Source: UBA5078 sp051252515
GTDB taxonomy: Bacteria > Pseudomonadota > Gammaproteobacteria > Pseudomonadales > Pseudohongiellaceae
DNA length: 64,000 nt
Assembly (NCBI GenBank): GCA_051252515.1
Contig: JBPOFS010000008.1
Location: 62,001 to 126,000, forward strand
Reading direction: 5' to 3'
In this document: positions 16,851-25,752 of the stretch, piece after piece
Position numbering within the stretch: the first letter of the stretch is position 1
How the letters are laid out: the number at the start of each line of letters is the position of its first letter
Notes under the pieces: generated by a model
Database searches by the model: none
What the model saw: only the letters and a program-made list of their open reading frames with translations
Told to the model about the DNA's origin: nothing
Made by a program: the position numbers and the translations under genes

Positions 16851-16887
16851 AAAAAAATGCCGATCGAAGCCTAGCGCTCCGATCGGC
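16851..16887 (-). terminator. Intrinsic terminator of htrA
   Basis: An 8-bp GC-rich stem (16859-16866 with 16880-16887) has a loop that can pair further, followed on the minus strand by seven T (A run at 16851-16857). It lies about 100 nt past the htrA stop. Confidence 0.8.
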
Positions 16888-16985
16888 CAAAGTCAGGCAC
16901 AGCAACAGTTAAGCTATGCTTACCTCCTCGCTTTACATCATTCGAGAACACGGTCCTCTATAGCGTGATTAGATCCCGTCGCTCC

Positions 16986-18404
16986 TTACGACACGATCAC
17001 TAACATTCTTCGATTCTCTCGCAGTACTCCAAGCGCTCTAATCTGCTCTGGGTCAGCAACCAATTCATTAAACTCTCTCAGGCTAGCGACATCATTACGG
17101 TTCACTTCGTAGATGACATCCCCTGGACGCAACCCTGCTCTCCAAGCGGGGCTCTGTGCTTCGACGGACAGGACTTCCACCCCTTTGCGTGCCCCCGCTG
17201 CGGCGGCATTGCTCTTCCCATCATCAAGGCTGCGAAGTTGCGCACCTAGGAATTCAGGCTCTGAGAGGCTGCGTATCGATTGCGTATCGTTCTGTGCAAG
17301 GCTAGGAGCGGCCCCTCCGATTACAGCGGCAATCGATTCTTTCTTACCGTCGCGGTAAACCTGTAAACGCACTTCCTGATCAAGGCGTAATAAGCCAATG
17401 ACGTTGCGCAAATCTCGACCACTAGTCACATCTTGATCGTCGACCGCCACAATGACATCGGACACTTCAATGCCTGCACGTTCAGCGGCGCTGCCTGGTA
17501 CGACACTCGTCACTAGCGCCCCTTTCCCAGCGCCAGTTTGTAACGCTGACTCCATCGCGCTGGTAAGGTCTTGGATTTGCACACCTAGCTGACCTCGGCG
17601 GAACTCACCGTATTGCTCCAATTGCTCCATGACGGCTGAAATCATGTTTACGGGGACCGCAAAGGCGATACCGGCATTGGAGCCGCTGCCACTGATAATG
17701 GCGGTATTGATGCCTATAAGCTCACCCTGTAGGTTGACTAGTGCTCCCCCTGAGTTTCCCATATTGATAGCCGCATCGGTCTGGATAAAGTCTTCATAGT
17801 TCTCGTTATTGAGCCCCCCTCGCCCTAAAGCGCTGACGATCCCTTGGGTGACCGTTTGCCCTATTCCGAATGGATTCCCTATCGCGACCACATAATCACC
17901 GACACGGACGTCATCTATCTGTGCAAGCTCTAGAGCCTCTAAATCACTGCCGTCTATTTGCAGCAACGCAACATCGGTACTCGGGTCGCTGCCTATCAAT
18001 GTTGCTTTAAATTCTCGCCCATCTTGCAGAGAAACGTTGATCACATCGGCGTTCGCAATCACGTGGTGGTTTGTCACTATGTAACCTTGTTCAGCGTCTA
18101 CGATGACACCAGAACCCATTCCTCGTAGTTGCCGACTTGACCCTGAGCCCTGTCCTTGATTGGAAGGGTCACTGAAGAAGCGGCGCAGATCCTCCTCATT
18201 GAGGTTGCGCAGAGATCGAGGCATTTGCACGCTCTGCGTTTGTGCGGTCGACACGATCACCACCGCTGGCGTGACATTTTCGAGCATCGGCGCCAGAGAT
18301 GGCATTCCACTGCGCATAGCCTCCGGACTGGCCGCCATAGCACCGCTCGCCAACAAGCCACCCATTGAAGTGACTAATAAGAATCCAACGACTAGTTTTT
18401 TCAT
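16986..18404 (-). CDS. degP: HtrA/DegP-family periplasmic serine protease (MucD-like)
   Basis: A 472-residue periplasmic quality-control protease with signal peptide ending near GAMA. The trypsin-like domain carries the triad His114 (TNHHV), Asp144 (PSTDVALLQ) and Ser218 (GNSGGAL). Two PDZ domains follow, around residues 250-340 (VTSVVPGSAAERAGIEVSDVI) and 385-465 (LSVEAQSPAWRAGLRPGDVIYE). Length and two-PDZ layout fit DegP/MucD rather than DegS. The start has GAGGG upstream. It is divergent from a CadC-like regulator across a 334-nt gap with a palindrome, suggesting envelope-stress control by that protein; this is inference. Confidence 0.92.
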   Translation of the reverse strand: MKKLVVGFLLVTSMGGLLASGAMAASPEAMRSGMPSLAPMLENVTPAVVIVSTAQTQSVQMPRSLRNLNEEDLRRFFSDPSNQGQGSGSSRQLRGMGSGVIVDAEQGYIVTNHHVIANADVINVSLQDGREFKATLIGSDPSTDVALLQIDGSDLEALELAQIDDVRVGDYVVAIGNPFGIGQTVTQGIVSALGRGGLNNENYEDFIQTDAAINMGNSGGALVNLQGELIGINTAIISGSGSNAGIAFAVPVNMISAVMEQLEQYGEFRRGQLGVQIQDLTSAMESALQTGAGKGALVTSVVPGSAAERAGIEVSDVIVAVDDQDVTSGRDLRNVIGLLRLDQEVRLQVYRDGKKESIAAVIGGAAPSLAQNDTQSIRSLSEPEFLGAQLRSLDDGKSNAAAAGARKGVEVLSVEAQSPAWRAGLRPGDVIYEVNRNDVASLREFNELVADPEQIRALGVLRENRRMLVIVS

Positions 18405-18738
18405 ATAACTGCCCTCATAACGAAAAGGATGTAGCGATAGTCGAATGTCGCTCTAACGACACGACTGATTGGTCGATGGGCTTACGATAGGCACTGCAGC
18501 GCTTAAAAACCTTCGGAATCAATGAAGTTTTTATCCAGAAAAGGTGAAGAATCGTGTTCTAGAGGCGTAAAACGCATAGATTTCGTTAGAATCGAGGGTA
18601 TAGAGTCATCAACTTGCAACAAGTTGCGACATTAAAGGAACCACTGCTTCGCAACGCAGTCGAAGCACAGTAAGATCAAAGAACAGCAGCACAGTTTTAA
18701 TCAATATAATATTTAAGCTGACCTCAAAGGCAGACAAA
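18405..18738. promoter_or_regulatory. Divergent htrA/regulator promoter region with palindrome
   Basis: A 334-nt gap with no gene. At 18610-18626 two 7-bp arms CAACTTG and CAAGTTG form a perfect inverted repeat around 3 nt, the size of an operator half-site pair. It lies 129 nt before the regulator start and about 206 nt before htrA. I could not find a convincing sigmaE-type promoter for htrA by eye. Confidence 0.4.
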
Positions 18739-19806
18739 ATGATAGACACTGAAGCGCTTGCAAAGAACAATATTGAGGCGACTGCCAATTTCGTTTTGGC
18801 ACAATGGCTCGTAGAGCCCAACATCAATCAATTGACCCATCTTGAGACGCAAGAACGACGCTCATTGGAACCTCGTTTGATGCAGCTTTTGTGTCTGCTT
18901 GCGAGCCAAACGGGCAGCGTGCAAACACGCGAGAATCTGATTCAAACCATCTGGCCTAAAGTAATCGTTAATGAGAACTCCCTTACGCGGGCAGTGTCAG
19001 AGTTACGCAAGAAGCTTAGTCACTCGAGTCATCCTCAATGCTTGATTGAGACCATTCCTAAAACTGGCTATCGCCTCACGGCACCTCGTCAGCCAGTAAC
19101 TGAATCGATAAAAGTGACGCCACAGGTGTCAGCGCAGTCCATCATTGATGAACCTCTCTCCACTACCGGCTGGAGAGCAGGGCTAACGGGTTTGACGGCC
19201 ATACGTCAGTCGATGGCGGCTGGGGCATTTGCCTTAATTGCGTTTGTTGCCTTCGGAACACTCAACCATACAGTTGACACGGAAACACCAGCCAACCCAC
19301 AGCGGCCATTAGCTGACATCAACATCAGCGGTGCAGACGCTTTGAGCACGCTCATTGGCGCCCGACTGGACACCGTCGCCACAAATAGCGGTGCTACGGG
19401 CATCACACAGGCGAGAATCAGCAACAGCGAAGGCACTCAAGCCATCATTTCACGCGATGGACGACTCTTCGCACAGATTCGCTATAGTGATGAGGGCTCT
19501 AGTTTATTATTGGGCTCAACTGATCTACCGAACTCGCCGGTAACCGTCCTAAACACACAAGATTTCCTTTATAACTTACAGTGGTCACCGATTGATCGTG
19601 CGTTATTGTTCGCCCAATCGCCTCGTGTGACTAACGCGGCGCTTCAACAGCAAGAGCAAACAAGCTTGGTGATGTTCGATATCGACAGCTTTAGCACCAA
19701 GGTGATTCAAGGACCGGCGACCGTTCCTAATGACGACGAGGTGCTAGCAAAACCACATAACTTCAAACTCACGAATCTCAGCAGCCACTTTGATTGGTTT
19801 TCTTAA
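18739..19806 (+). CDS. CadC/ToxR-like transmembrane winged-helix regulator
   Basis: A 355-residue one-component membrane regulator. An OmpR/PhoB-type winged-helix domain fills about residues 30-115, with RRSLEPRLMQLLCLLA, LIQTIWPKVIVNENSLTRAVSELRK and LIETIPKTGYRL, which is the CadC/ToxR signature. A linker leads to one transmembrane helix near 155-177 (AAGAFALIAFVAFG). The remaining roughly 175 residues would be periplasmic and contain segments like a WD40/TolB-type sensor (IISRDGRLFAQIRYSDEG). It has no response-receiver domain. It is divergent from htrA, so envelope stress or protein state is a plausible input. Confidence 0.8.
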   Translation: MIDTEALAKNNIEATANFVLAQWLVEPNINQLTHLETQERRSLEPRLMQLLCLLASQTGSVQTRENLIQTIWPKVIVNENSLTRAVSELRKKLSHSSHPQCLIETIPKTGYRLTAPRQPVTESIKVTPQVSAQSIIDEPLSTTGWRAGLTGLTAIRQSMAAGAFALIAFVAFGTLNHTVDTETPANPQRPLADINISGADALSTLIGARLDTVATNSGATGITQARISNSEGTQAIISRDGRLFAQIRYSDEGSSLLLGSTDLPNSPVTVLNTQDFLYNLQWSPIDRALLFAQSPRVTNAALQQQEQTSLVMFDIDSFSTKVIQGPATVPNDDEVLAKPHNFKLTNLSSHFDWFS

Positions 19807-19815
19807 TGCTTAGGG

Positions 19816-21081
19816 TTAAGCGCTGACCTCCAGCGCTTCAACCACACGCTTCGCACTAACCACTGCATCTTCATGAAACCCCTTTCCCCACCATGCGCCA
19901 CAGAACCACGTGCGCTGAACCCCATTGACCTCATGCCAACGCGCCTGCGCCTCTACCCCTTGCTGCGTAAATATGGGGTGCGAATATTCAAATTTTCTCA
20001 AAATACGCTCTGGTGCGATTGCAGCGGTATTATTAAGCGTCACGCAAAAACGTTCTTGAGACTCGATGCTCATCAATCGATTCATATCATAGGTTAACTT
20101 AGGAAGTTCGTTCTCCCCACCTGGGGTCAGCCTATAGTTCCAACTTGCCCATGCTCTGGAATTCTTCGGTAATTGCGACACATCGGTGTGCAACACAACC
20201 TCGTTACTTTGATAGCCGACAGCTTCTAATACCGATTTTTCAGCTGCATTAGGTTCCTCTAAAATCTCAAGGGATTGATCACTGTGACATGCAAAAATAA
20301 CCTGATCGAAGCGCTCTGTGTTTCCGAGGGAGGATACATCCACGTGATCGGCATAACGGCGTACATTATGCACAGGCGTGTTCAAACGAATATTGTGTTT
20401 GAAACCAGCGCAAAGTGGGCCGATATATTGCGACGAACCCCCTACGATAGTGCGCCACTTTGGTCTTTCATTCACACTGAGCAGGCCATGATTGAACATA
20501 AACGGCAACATGAAGCGCATAGGGAAATCGAGCATCTGCTTAAAAGGAGTCGACCAAATGGCCGAAGCCATGGGGATAAGATAGTAATCTCTAAAAAAGA
20601 CACCAAGCCTGTATTTTTTCACATAATCTTGGAGTGAAATATCGGGATCAATCTGTTGATTCTTAACATCGGAAATCGCAATTTTATTAAAGCGCACGAT
20701 ATCCAAAAGCATATTGATATAAGACGGTGACAGTAGGTTTTTGCGTTGGGCAAACAAGCCATTGAAGAGATTGAACTTACCATCGAGCCCTGCGAACTCG
20801 AGCCCTGTTGTTTCACAACTCACACTAAAACTCATGTCAGAAAGTTGTGACCCAACACCGACCTCGTTCATCATTTTTATGAACTGTGGGTAGGTCCAAT
20901 CATTGAACACAATAAAACCCGTGTCGATACTGTACTGCTGATCGCCCAAAGTGACGTCAACCGTTGCCGTATGGCCACCGATTCGTTCTTGTGCTTCAAA
21001 AATCACTACCTCATGCTTCTTATGTAAATAGTAGGCGGCGGTCAATCCTGAGATCCCTGATCCGATAATGGCAATTTTCAC
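19816..21081 (-). CDS. FAD-dependent amine oxidase-like protein
   Basis: A 421-residue flavoprotein with an N-terminal dinucleotide-binding motif (AIIGSGISGLTAAYYL, GxGxxG at about 7-12) and the second family motif ERIGGHTATVD near 38. Conserved segments include DTGFIVFND near 55 and WFCGAWWGKGFHEDAV near the C-terminus. Relatives sit beside cyclopropane-fatty-acid-synthase-like genes and DUF1365 in many proteobacteria; those partners are absent here. The substrate is unknown; a lipid is possible. It follows the acyl-CoA dehydrogenase on the same strand but is separated from it by a strong terminator, so it is an independent unit. Confidence 0.8.
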   Translation of the reverse strand: MKIAIIGSGISGLTAAYYLHKKHEVVIFEAQERIGGHTATVDVTLGDQQYSIDTGFIVFNDWTYPQFIKMMNEVGVGSQLSDMSFSVSCETTGLEFAGLDGKFNLFNGLFAQRKNLLSPSYINMLLDIVRFNKIAISDVKNQQIDPDISLQDYVKKYRLGVFFRDYYLIPMASAIWSTPFKQMLDFPMRFMLPFMFNHGLLSVNERPKWRTIVGGSSQYIGPLCAGFKHNIRLNTPVHNVRRYADHVDVSSLGNTERFDQVIFACHSDQSLEILEEPNAAEKSVLEAVGYQSNEVVLHTDVSQLPKNSRAWASWNYRLTPGGENELPKLTYDMNRLMSIESQERFCVTLNNTAAIAPERILRKFEYSHPIFTQQGVEAQARWHEVNGVQRTWFCGAWWGKGFHEDAVVSAKRVVEALEVSA

Positions 21082-21106
21082 ACAAATATCCTTTTAAGTT
21101 TGACGC

Positions 21107-21154
21107 AAAAAAAATGCGCTGCGTTCGTAGTGAGTACGAATTCGCAGCGCATTT
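21107..21154 (-). terminator. Intrinsic terminator after acyl-CoA dehydrogenase
   Basis: A 12-bp perfect stem (21112-21123 with 21143-21154) whose loop pairs further through TTCGTA and TACGAA. On the minus strand it runs into a T tract (A run 21107-21114). It lies 28 nt beyond the acyl-CoA dehydrogenase stop. Confidence 0.85.
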
Positions 21155-21181
21155 AGATTAGCGCGTTTTTGAAGGATAGAA

Positions 21182-22402
21182 CTACTGGTTATACTTCGCC
21201 AACTCCTTACGAGCAATCACGCGGCGATGCACTTCATCCGGGCCATCGGCCAGTCGCAAAGTGCGCTGACTTGTCCACAGCGCCGCTAGAGGGAAATCTT
21301 GCGAGACCCCCGCCGCCCCATGCATCTGTATTGCACGATCGATCACACGCAGCGCCATGTTCGGGACGGCGACTTTAATCTGCGAGATGGCATCACGAGC
21401 AGCTTTATTACCAATAGTGTCCATCAAATAGGCTGTTTTGAACACAAGCAAACGGCACATTTCGATTTCAATACGGCTATCGGCAATCACATCGTAATTA
21501 CCCCCTAGCTCCGCCAATGGCTTACCGAAAGCTTTTCGGCTTACCGAGCGCTCGCAAAGTAATTGCAGGGCTTTTTCGGCAGCACCAATAGAACGCATAC
21601 AGTGATGAATACGCCCTGGGCCTAAGCGCCCCTGTGAGATTTCGAAGCCGCGACCGCGACCAAGAATAATACTGGACTGTGGTACCCGGACATTATTAAA
21701 CCGTATGTGCATATGCCCATGAGGAGCATCATCGCGCCCGAACACTTCCATCGGCCGCACTACCGTCACACCAGGGTTATCCATGGGGACGAGAATTTGA
21801 GATTGTCGATTATGTTTAGGGGCCTCAGGATCAGTCACCACCATAACGATCATAATCTTGCAGCGTTTATCGCCGGCACCAGAAATATAAAATTTCTCGC
21901 CGTTAATGACCCATTCGTCACCATCCAGCACTGCGGAGGTCGCTATATTTGTCGCATCAGACGATGCCACATCCGGCTCAGTCATGGCGAATGCGGAACG
22001 AATTTTCCCTTCTAACAAAGGTTTTAACCAGGTCTCTTTTTGTTCATCTGAACCGTAGCGCTCCAGCACTTCCATATTGCCGGTGTCTGGTGCGCTGCAA
22101 TTGAACGACTCTGAAGCTAGTCGGCTTCGCCCCATGATTTCAGCCAAATGGGCATACTCAAGATTACTTATTCCTGCGCCACCCTGACTCTTAGGAAGAA
22201 AGAAATTCCATAAGCCTAAGGACTTAGCCTTGGCCTTCAAGGTGTCTAATATCTCGCTTTGTATCGGGGTATGAGACCATCGATCGCCCACTGACACTTC
22301 GTCGTGATATTGCTGCTCTACTGCTGCCACATCGACTTCAACAAATTGGCGAATCTTTTCTCTTACTTCCACTAACTCTGGCGATAAGCCTAAATCCATC
22401 AT
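21182..22402 (-). CDS. Acyl-CoA dehydrogenase
   Basis: A 406-residue FAD enzyme that introduces a trans double bond into an acyl-CoA and passes electrons to ETF. Visible are the FAD/acyl region AFAMTEPDVASSDATNI near 140, WVINGEKFYISGAGDK near 167, RLGPGRIHHCMRSIG near 255, and the C-terminal IQMHGAAGVSQDFPLA with ALWTSQRTLRLADGPDEVH. The C-terminal motif resembles the ACAD10/11 type and FadE-like short/branched enzymes rather than the long FadE. It is 24 nt downstream of an SDR on the same strand and ends in a terminator, so those two probably form an operon; the second SDR is 113 nt further upstream. Confidence 0.9.
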   Translation of the reverse strand: MMDLGLSPELVEVREKIRQFVEVDVAAVEQQYHDEVSVGDRWSHTPIQSEILDTLKAKAKSLGLWNFFLPKSQGGAGISNLEYAHLAEIMGRSRLASESFNCSAPDTGNMEVLERYGSDEQKETWLKPLLEGKIRSAFAMTEPDVASSDATNIATSAVLDGDEWVINGEKFYISGAGDKRCKIMIVMVVTDPEAPKHNRQSQILVPMDNPGVTVVRPMEVFGRDDAPHGHMHIRFNNVRVPQSSIILGRGRGFEISQGRLGPGRIHHCMRSIGAAEKALQLLCERSVSRKAFGKPLAELGGNYDVIADSRIEIEMCRLLVFKTAYLMDTIGNKAARDAISQIKVAVPNMALRVIDRAIQMHGAAGVSQDFPLAALWTSQRTLRLADGPDEVHRRVIARKELAKYNQ

Positions 22403-22426
22403 GCTCTTTATCCCCCAATTACGTAT

Positions 22427-23191
22427 TTAACTAGCAATAGTACCGCCACCGTCAACAACGATGGTTTGCCCTGTCGTAAAACTTCCTGCTGCCGATGCAA
22501 GATAAATCGCGGCACCTGCTATCTCGTCGGGCTCGCCAATACGTCGCAACGGATAAGTTGAGACAACTGACGCGTAAGTCTCTGGGTTTTCCCAAAGTGC
22601 GCGCGCAAAATCTGTACGCACCAAACCTGGAGCGATGCAGTTTACACGGATGTTTTGAGGCCCCCATTCAACAGCAAGATTGCGAGCAAGCTGCATATCA
22701 GCGGCCTTTGAAATACCATAAGCCCCCAATACATCGCTTCCTTTCAATCCCGCTATCGATGAGACAATCACTACGGCACCACCGCCCTTTTTAGCCATCG
22801 CAGGCAAGACTAGCTGACAAAGACGGTGCGCACTCCCGATGTTCGCATTCATAATTTTATCGAATGCTTCATCTGGAATACCTTGTGATGGACCATAGTG
22901 CGGATTCAATGCCGCATTGCATACGAGAATATCAATGGCGCCAAGCTGCTCAACGGTCTTGTTTACCAAGTGTTCTAACTGCTCTTTGTAATTAATATTG
23001 CACGCAATTGCGACGGCACTTCCTCCTTGTGCATTGATCTGTGCAGCCACCTCATCACAGGCATCTTGATTCCTGCTAGAGATCACTACACGGGCGCCTG
23101 CTTCTGCCATACGGCTAGCAATCGCCAAACCAATGCCCTTTGTAGAGCCTGTAATCAATGCGACTTTCCCTGTTAGATCGAATAGGCTCAC
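22427..23191 (-). CDS. Short-chain dehydrogenase/reductase
   Basis: A classical SDR of 254 residues. It has the cofactor loop TGSTKGIGLAIA near 14, NAALN (the NNAG-like structural motif) near 90, and the catalytic Ser-Tyr-Lys in IVSSIAGLKGSDVLGAYGISKAA (Ser about 143, Tyr about 156, Lys 160). The C-terminus TTGQTIVVDGGGTIAS is typical. SSRNQ after the second strand suggests NADP(H). It lies directly before the acyl-CoA dehydrogenase, so it may oxidise or reduce a hydroxyacyl or branched intermediate of the same pathway. The substrate is not assignable. Confidence 0.88.
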   Translation of the reverse strand: MSLFDLTGKVALITGSTKGIGLAIASRMAEAGARVVISSRNQDACDEVAAQINAQGGSAVAIACNINYKEQLEHLVNKTVEQLGAIDILVCNAALNPHYGPSQGIPDEAFDKIMNANIGSAHRLCQLVLPAMAKKGGGAVVIVSSIAGLKGSDVLGAYGISKAADMQLARNLAVEWGPQNIRVNCIAPGLVRTDFARALWENPETYASVVSTYPLRRIGEPDEIAGAAIYLASAAGSFTTGQTIVVDGGGTIAS

Positions 23192-23304
23192 TTTGCTCTC
23201 CCCTTTTTCACAATCAGTAGCTCATATAAGCGTTATCACTCACATGAATAATAATATGTAGTATTATCATAAATTAACAACTCCCCTACAGATGAACAAG
23301 CTTT

Positions 23305-24129
23305 TTATTCATCCGCCCACACCCGCTTGCCTTTGCTAATACTCGTGCCCCCATCCACTGGCAATACCACACCGTTCACATAGGCTCCTGCCGGAGAGCA
23401 AAGAAACAACAGCGCCCCTACGATATCCTGCGCGGCCCCAATTCTCCCCAGCGGACAATCATCCTCAATGTCCTGGCGAAACTGCGACATAACGTAATTC
23501 GTCATCTTGGACTCAAAGAAACCCGGAGCAATTGCATTGACGGTGATCCCTTGCGGCCCAAGCTCTACCGCTAATGCACGGGTTAAATGATGCAACGCCG
23601 CCTTGCTTGCAGAGTAAGCAAACGTCGGCACGCGCTGAACAACCGGCACCTGCAAGCCATCCATAGACCCTATATTGACCACCTTAGCTGAGCCATTGCA
23701 TTTGGCGCCGAGCAACAATGACGGGAGCAAATCGCGCGTCAGTGAAAACACGCTACTCACATTCGTTTTCATGAGCTTATCGAAAGCGGCATCGGGGTAG
23801 TCTTGCAAAGGCGCGCCCCAGTTGCTGCCTGCATTGTTAACGAGAATATCCAATCCATTTGGCAGATCTTGCGTAATTCGGGTCAGAACTCTCGCCCTTG
23901 CCTCGGGCTCATTAATATCGGCGCCAATAGCAATGCACTCCCCCATACCTTCCAGCCCCCGCATCGCCTCCAAACAACGCTTCTCACTGCGCGAGACCAT
24001 GTAAACCTTAACCCCGTTGCGCAGAAGCCCTTCGACCATCATCAAGCCAATACCACTAGAGCCACCGGTCACTAAGGCCGATTTCCCCCGCAATGAAAAC
24101 AACGCACTAATCGATAATGTATCCGACAT
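23305..24129 (-). CDS. Short-chain dehydrogenase/reductase
   Basis: A second SDR. I set the start at ATG 24129 (MSDTLSISALFSLRG), which has GAGG six nt upstream and gives 274 residues; a longer frame to 24201 adds a cysteine-rich stretch without a ribosome site. The motifs are TGGSSGIGLMM for cofactor binding, NNAGSNWG, and the catalytic Ser ... Tyr-x3-Lys in NIGSMDGLQVPVVQRVPTFAYSASKAALHH. PVDGGTSISKG ends the fold. An insertion (VPVVQRVP) before the catalytic Tyr resembles 3-oxoacyl reductases and gluconate-dehydrogenase-like SDRs. It is 113 nt upstream of the other SDR on the same strand and may be cotranscribed. Confidence 0.87.
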   Translation of the reverse strand: MSDTLSISALFSLRGKSALVTGGSSGIGLMMVEGLLRNGVKVYMVSRSEKRCLEAMRGLEGMGECIAIGADINEPEARARVLTRITQDLPNGLDILVNNAGSNWGAPLQDYPDAAFDKLMKTNVSSVFSLTRDLLPSLLLGAKCNGSAKVVNIGSMDGLQVPVVQRVPTFAYSASKAALHHLTRALAVELGPQGITVNAIAPGFFESKMTNYVMSQFRQDIEDDCPLGRIGAAQDIVGALLFLCSPAGAYVNGVVLPVDGGTSISKGKRVWADE

Positions 24130-24228
24130 CCCCCACCTCACTTCATCTGCTATAGAAATCCCACACCGACCAGCATCATAGCACCGCCCTAACAACCCCA
24201 ATGCCCGCGACTATCCGGTAGACTTCAT

Positions 24229-24256
24229 AGCGTTATATATGAAATGATATAGCGCT
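24229..24256 (+). promoter_or_regulatory. ModE-like operator upstream of modA
   Basis: The arms AGCGTTATAT (24229-24238) and ATATAGCGCT (24247-24256) form an inverted repeat, 9 of 10 positions complementary, around an 8-nt spacer. This CGnTATAT-N8-ATATnnCG shape matches my memory of ModE molybdate-repressor sites. It lies 31 nt before the modA start, a good place for repression. No modE gene is in the window. Confidence 0.6.
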
Positions 24257-24286
24257 TTTCAACAACCCTCGACAGGATAAGATGTG

Positions 24287-25069
24287 ATGTTTACTCTAGG
24301 CAAAGCGTGGCTCGCGGCAGCCCTGTCCCTTAGCTTACTCTCAGCATCGATGGGGCATGCACAACAAACGACAGTCGCTGCCGCGTCCGACCTGCAATTC
24401 GCACTTGAAGAGGTCAAAAATCAATTCAACGCAGAGACCGGCACGCAGATCCAAGTCGTCTATGGGTCCTCAGGCAACTTCTTTCGTCAAATTAGCGAAG
24501 GCGCTCCCTTTCAGATGTTTTTGTCTGCCGATGAAGTGTACGTGCAACAATTGGCGCAAAAGAATCTCACGCTCGATGAAGGACTACTCTATGCCCTTGG
24601 GCGTATCGTAATAATCGCACCGCACGGTTCGAGTTTAAAAGTGGACGCCAACTTTGATCAGTTACGGCTTGCAGTGGAGCAAGGCCTGATTCGCCGCTTT
24701 GCAATTGCGAATCCGGAGCACGCCCCCTATGGTCGCAGAGCAGAAGAAGCTCTTCGCCACGCTGGATTATGGGACGCGTTAGAAAGCAAAATTATCTTGG
24801 GCGAGAACGTCTCCCAAGCGGCGCAGTTTGCGACCTCTGGCAGCGCACAAGGCGGTATCATTGCCTACTCTTTAGCGCTTGCCCCCAATGTTTCTCGTCT
24901 AGGAGAGTTTGCCGTCATTCCACAGGAATGGCACTCACCTCTACGCCAGCGAATGGTCTTGCTGAAAACAGCCGGCGCTGATGCACAAGCATTCTATGCC
25001 TATTTACAGAGCGCCCCTGCGCAAGCCATCATGGCGCGCTACGGCTTTACACTCCCTCAGGCGGATTAG
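24287..25069 (+). CDS. modA: Molybdate ABC transporter, periplasmic binding protein
   Basis: The substrate-binding protein of the ModABC importer for molybdate/tungstate, about 260 residues with signal peptide ending at SMGHAQ. Conserved stretches are AAASDLQFALEEV, VVYGSSGNFFRQI (oxyanion-contacting serines), PFQMFLSADE, and IANPEHAPYGRRAEEAL. Either GTG 24284 or ATG 24287 could be the start; AGGA lies nine nt before the ATG, which I prefer. It is first in the modABC operon, 8 nt before modB, and is preceded by a ModE-like palindrome. Confidence 0.93.
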   Translation: MFTLGKAWLAAALSLSLLSASMGHAQQTTVAAASDLQFALEEVKNQFNAETGTQIQVVYGSSGNFFRQISEGAPFQMFLSADEVYVQQLAQKNLTLDEGLLYALGRIVIIAPHGSSLKVDANFDQLRLAVEQGLIRRFAIANPEHAPYGRRAEEALRHAGLWDALESKIILGENVSQAAQFATSGSAQGGIIAYSLALAPNVSRLGEFAVIPQEWHSPLRQRMVLLKTAGADAQAFYAYLQSAPAQAIMARYGFTLPQAD

Positions 25070-25077
25070 GAAAACCC

Positions 25078-25752
25078 ATGGATTGGTCGGCATTACGCCT
25101 CTCACTCGAATTGTCATTCTGGACAATGCTTGTCCTTCTGCCTATCGGCATTTGGCTGGGGCGACGTTTAGCTTGGACGCAATTCCGTGGCAAGAGCATG
25201 GCCGAGGCACTTTTGGCCCTGCCACTAGTATTACCCCCAACGGTGCTGGGCTTCTATTTACTCGTGGCCCTTGGCTCGAACTCACCGATTGGTCAGGCCT
25301 ATGAGGCCCTATTCGATAAACAATTGAGTTTCTCCTTCGCCGGCCTTTTAATCGCCTCAATCGTATTCAACCTGCCTTTTGCCATCCAGCCGATGCAACG
25401 CGCCTTTGAAGCCATCCCGCAAGAAGTCAGAGAAGCCGCTCGCTGCTGCGGCATGCCTTGGTGGCGCATTCTTACTCGTATTGAACTCCCACTAGCCTGG
25501 CCCGGAATACTCTCTGCCATGGTACTCACTTTTGCCCACACCTTAGGGGAGTTCGGTGTAGTGTTAATGGTGGGTGGCAGCATTCCAGGGGAAACCCGCA
25601 CGATTGCCATCGCCATTTACGATCGCGTACAAGCCTTTGATGACTCCGCGGCCGCCAGCATGTCTGCGGTATTATTAGTGATCTCTCTTTTCGCCATCAG
25701 CTTGTCCTATATGGCCACCGCTCGCCTAGGCAAGGGGCGCCACAATGTCTGA
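25078..25752 (+). CDS. modB: Molybdate ABC transporter, permease
   Basis: The inner-membrane permease of the molybdate importer, 224 residues with about five transmembrane helices. The start is MDWSALRLSLELSFWTMLVLLP. The LPLVLPPTVLGFYLLVALG segment is typical of ModB. The EAA loop that docks the ATPase is REAARCCGMPWWRILTRIELPLAWPGI near residue 119. It overlaps modC by 8 nt, implying translational coupling. Confidence 0.93.
   Translation: MDWSALRLSLELSFWTMLVLLPIGIWLGRRLAWTQFRGKSMAEALLALPLVLPPTVLGFYLLVALGSNSPIGQAYEALFDKQLSFSFAGLLIASIVFNLPFAIQPMQRAFEAIPQEVREAARCCGMPWWRILTRIELPLAWPGILSAMVLTFAHTLGEFGVVLMVGGSIPGETRTIAIAIYDRVQAFDDSAAASMSAVLLVISLFAISLSYMATARLGKGRHNV

Noticed and set aside
20275..20637. 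120-codon plus-strand frame within the FAD oxidase gene
   Set aside because: Antisense shadow of a well-supported flavoprotein gene, with no ribosome site or family.
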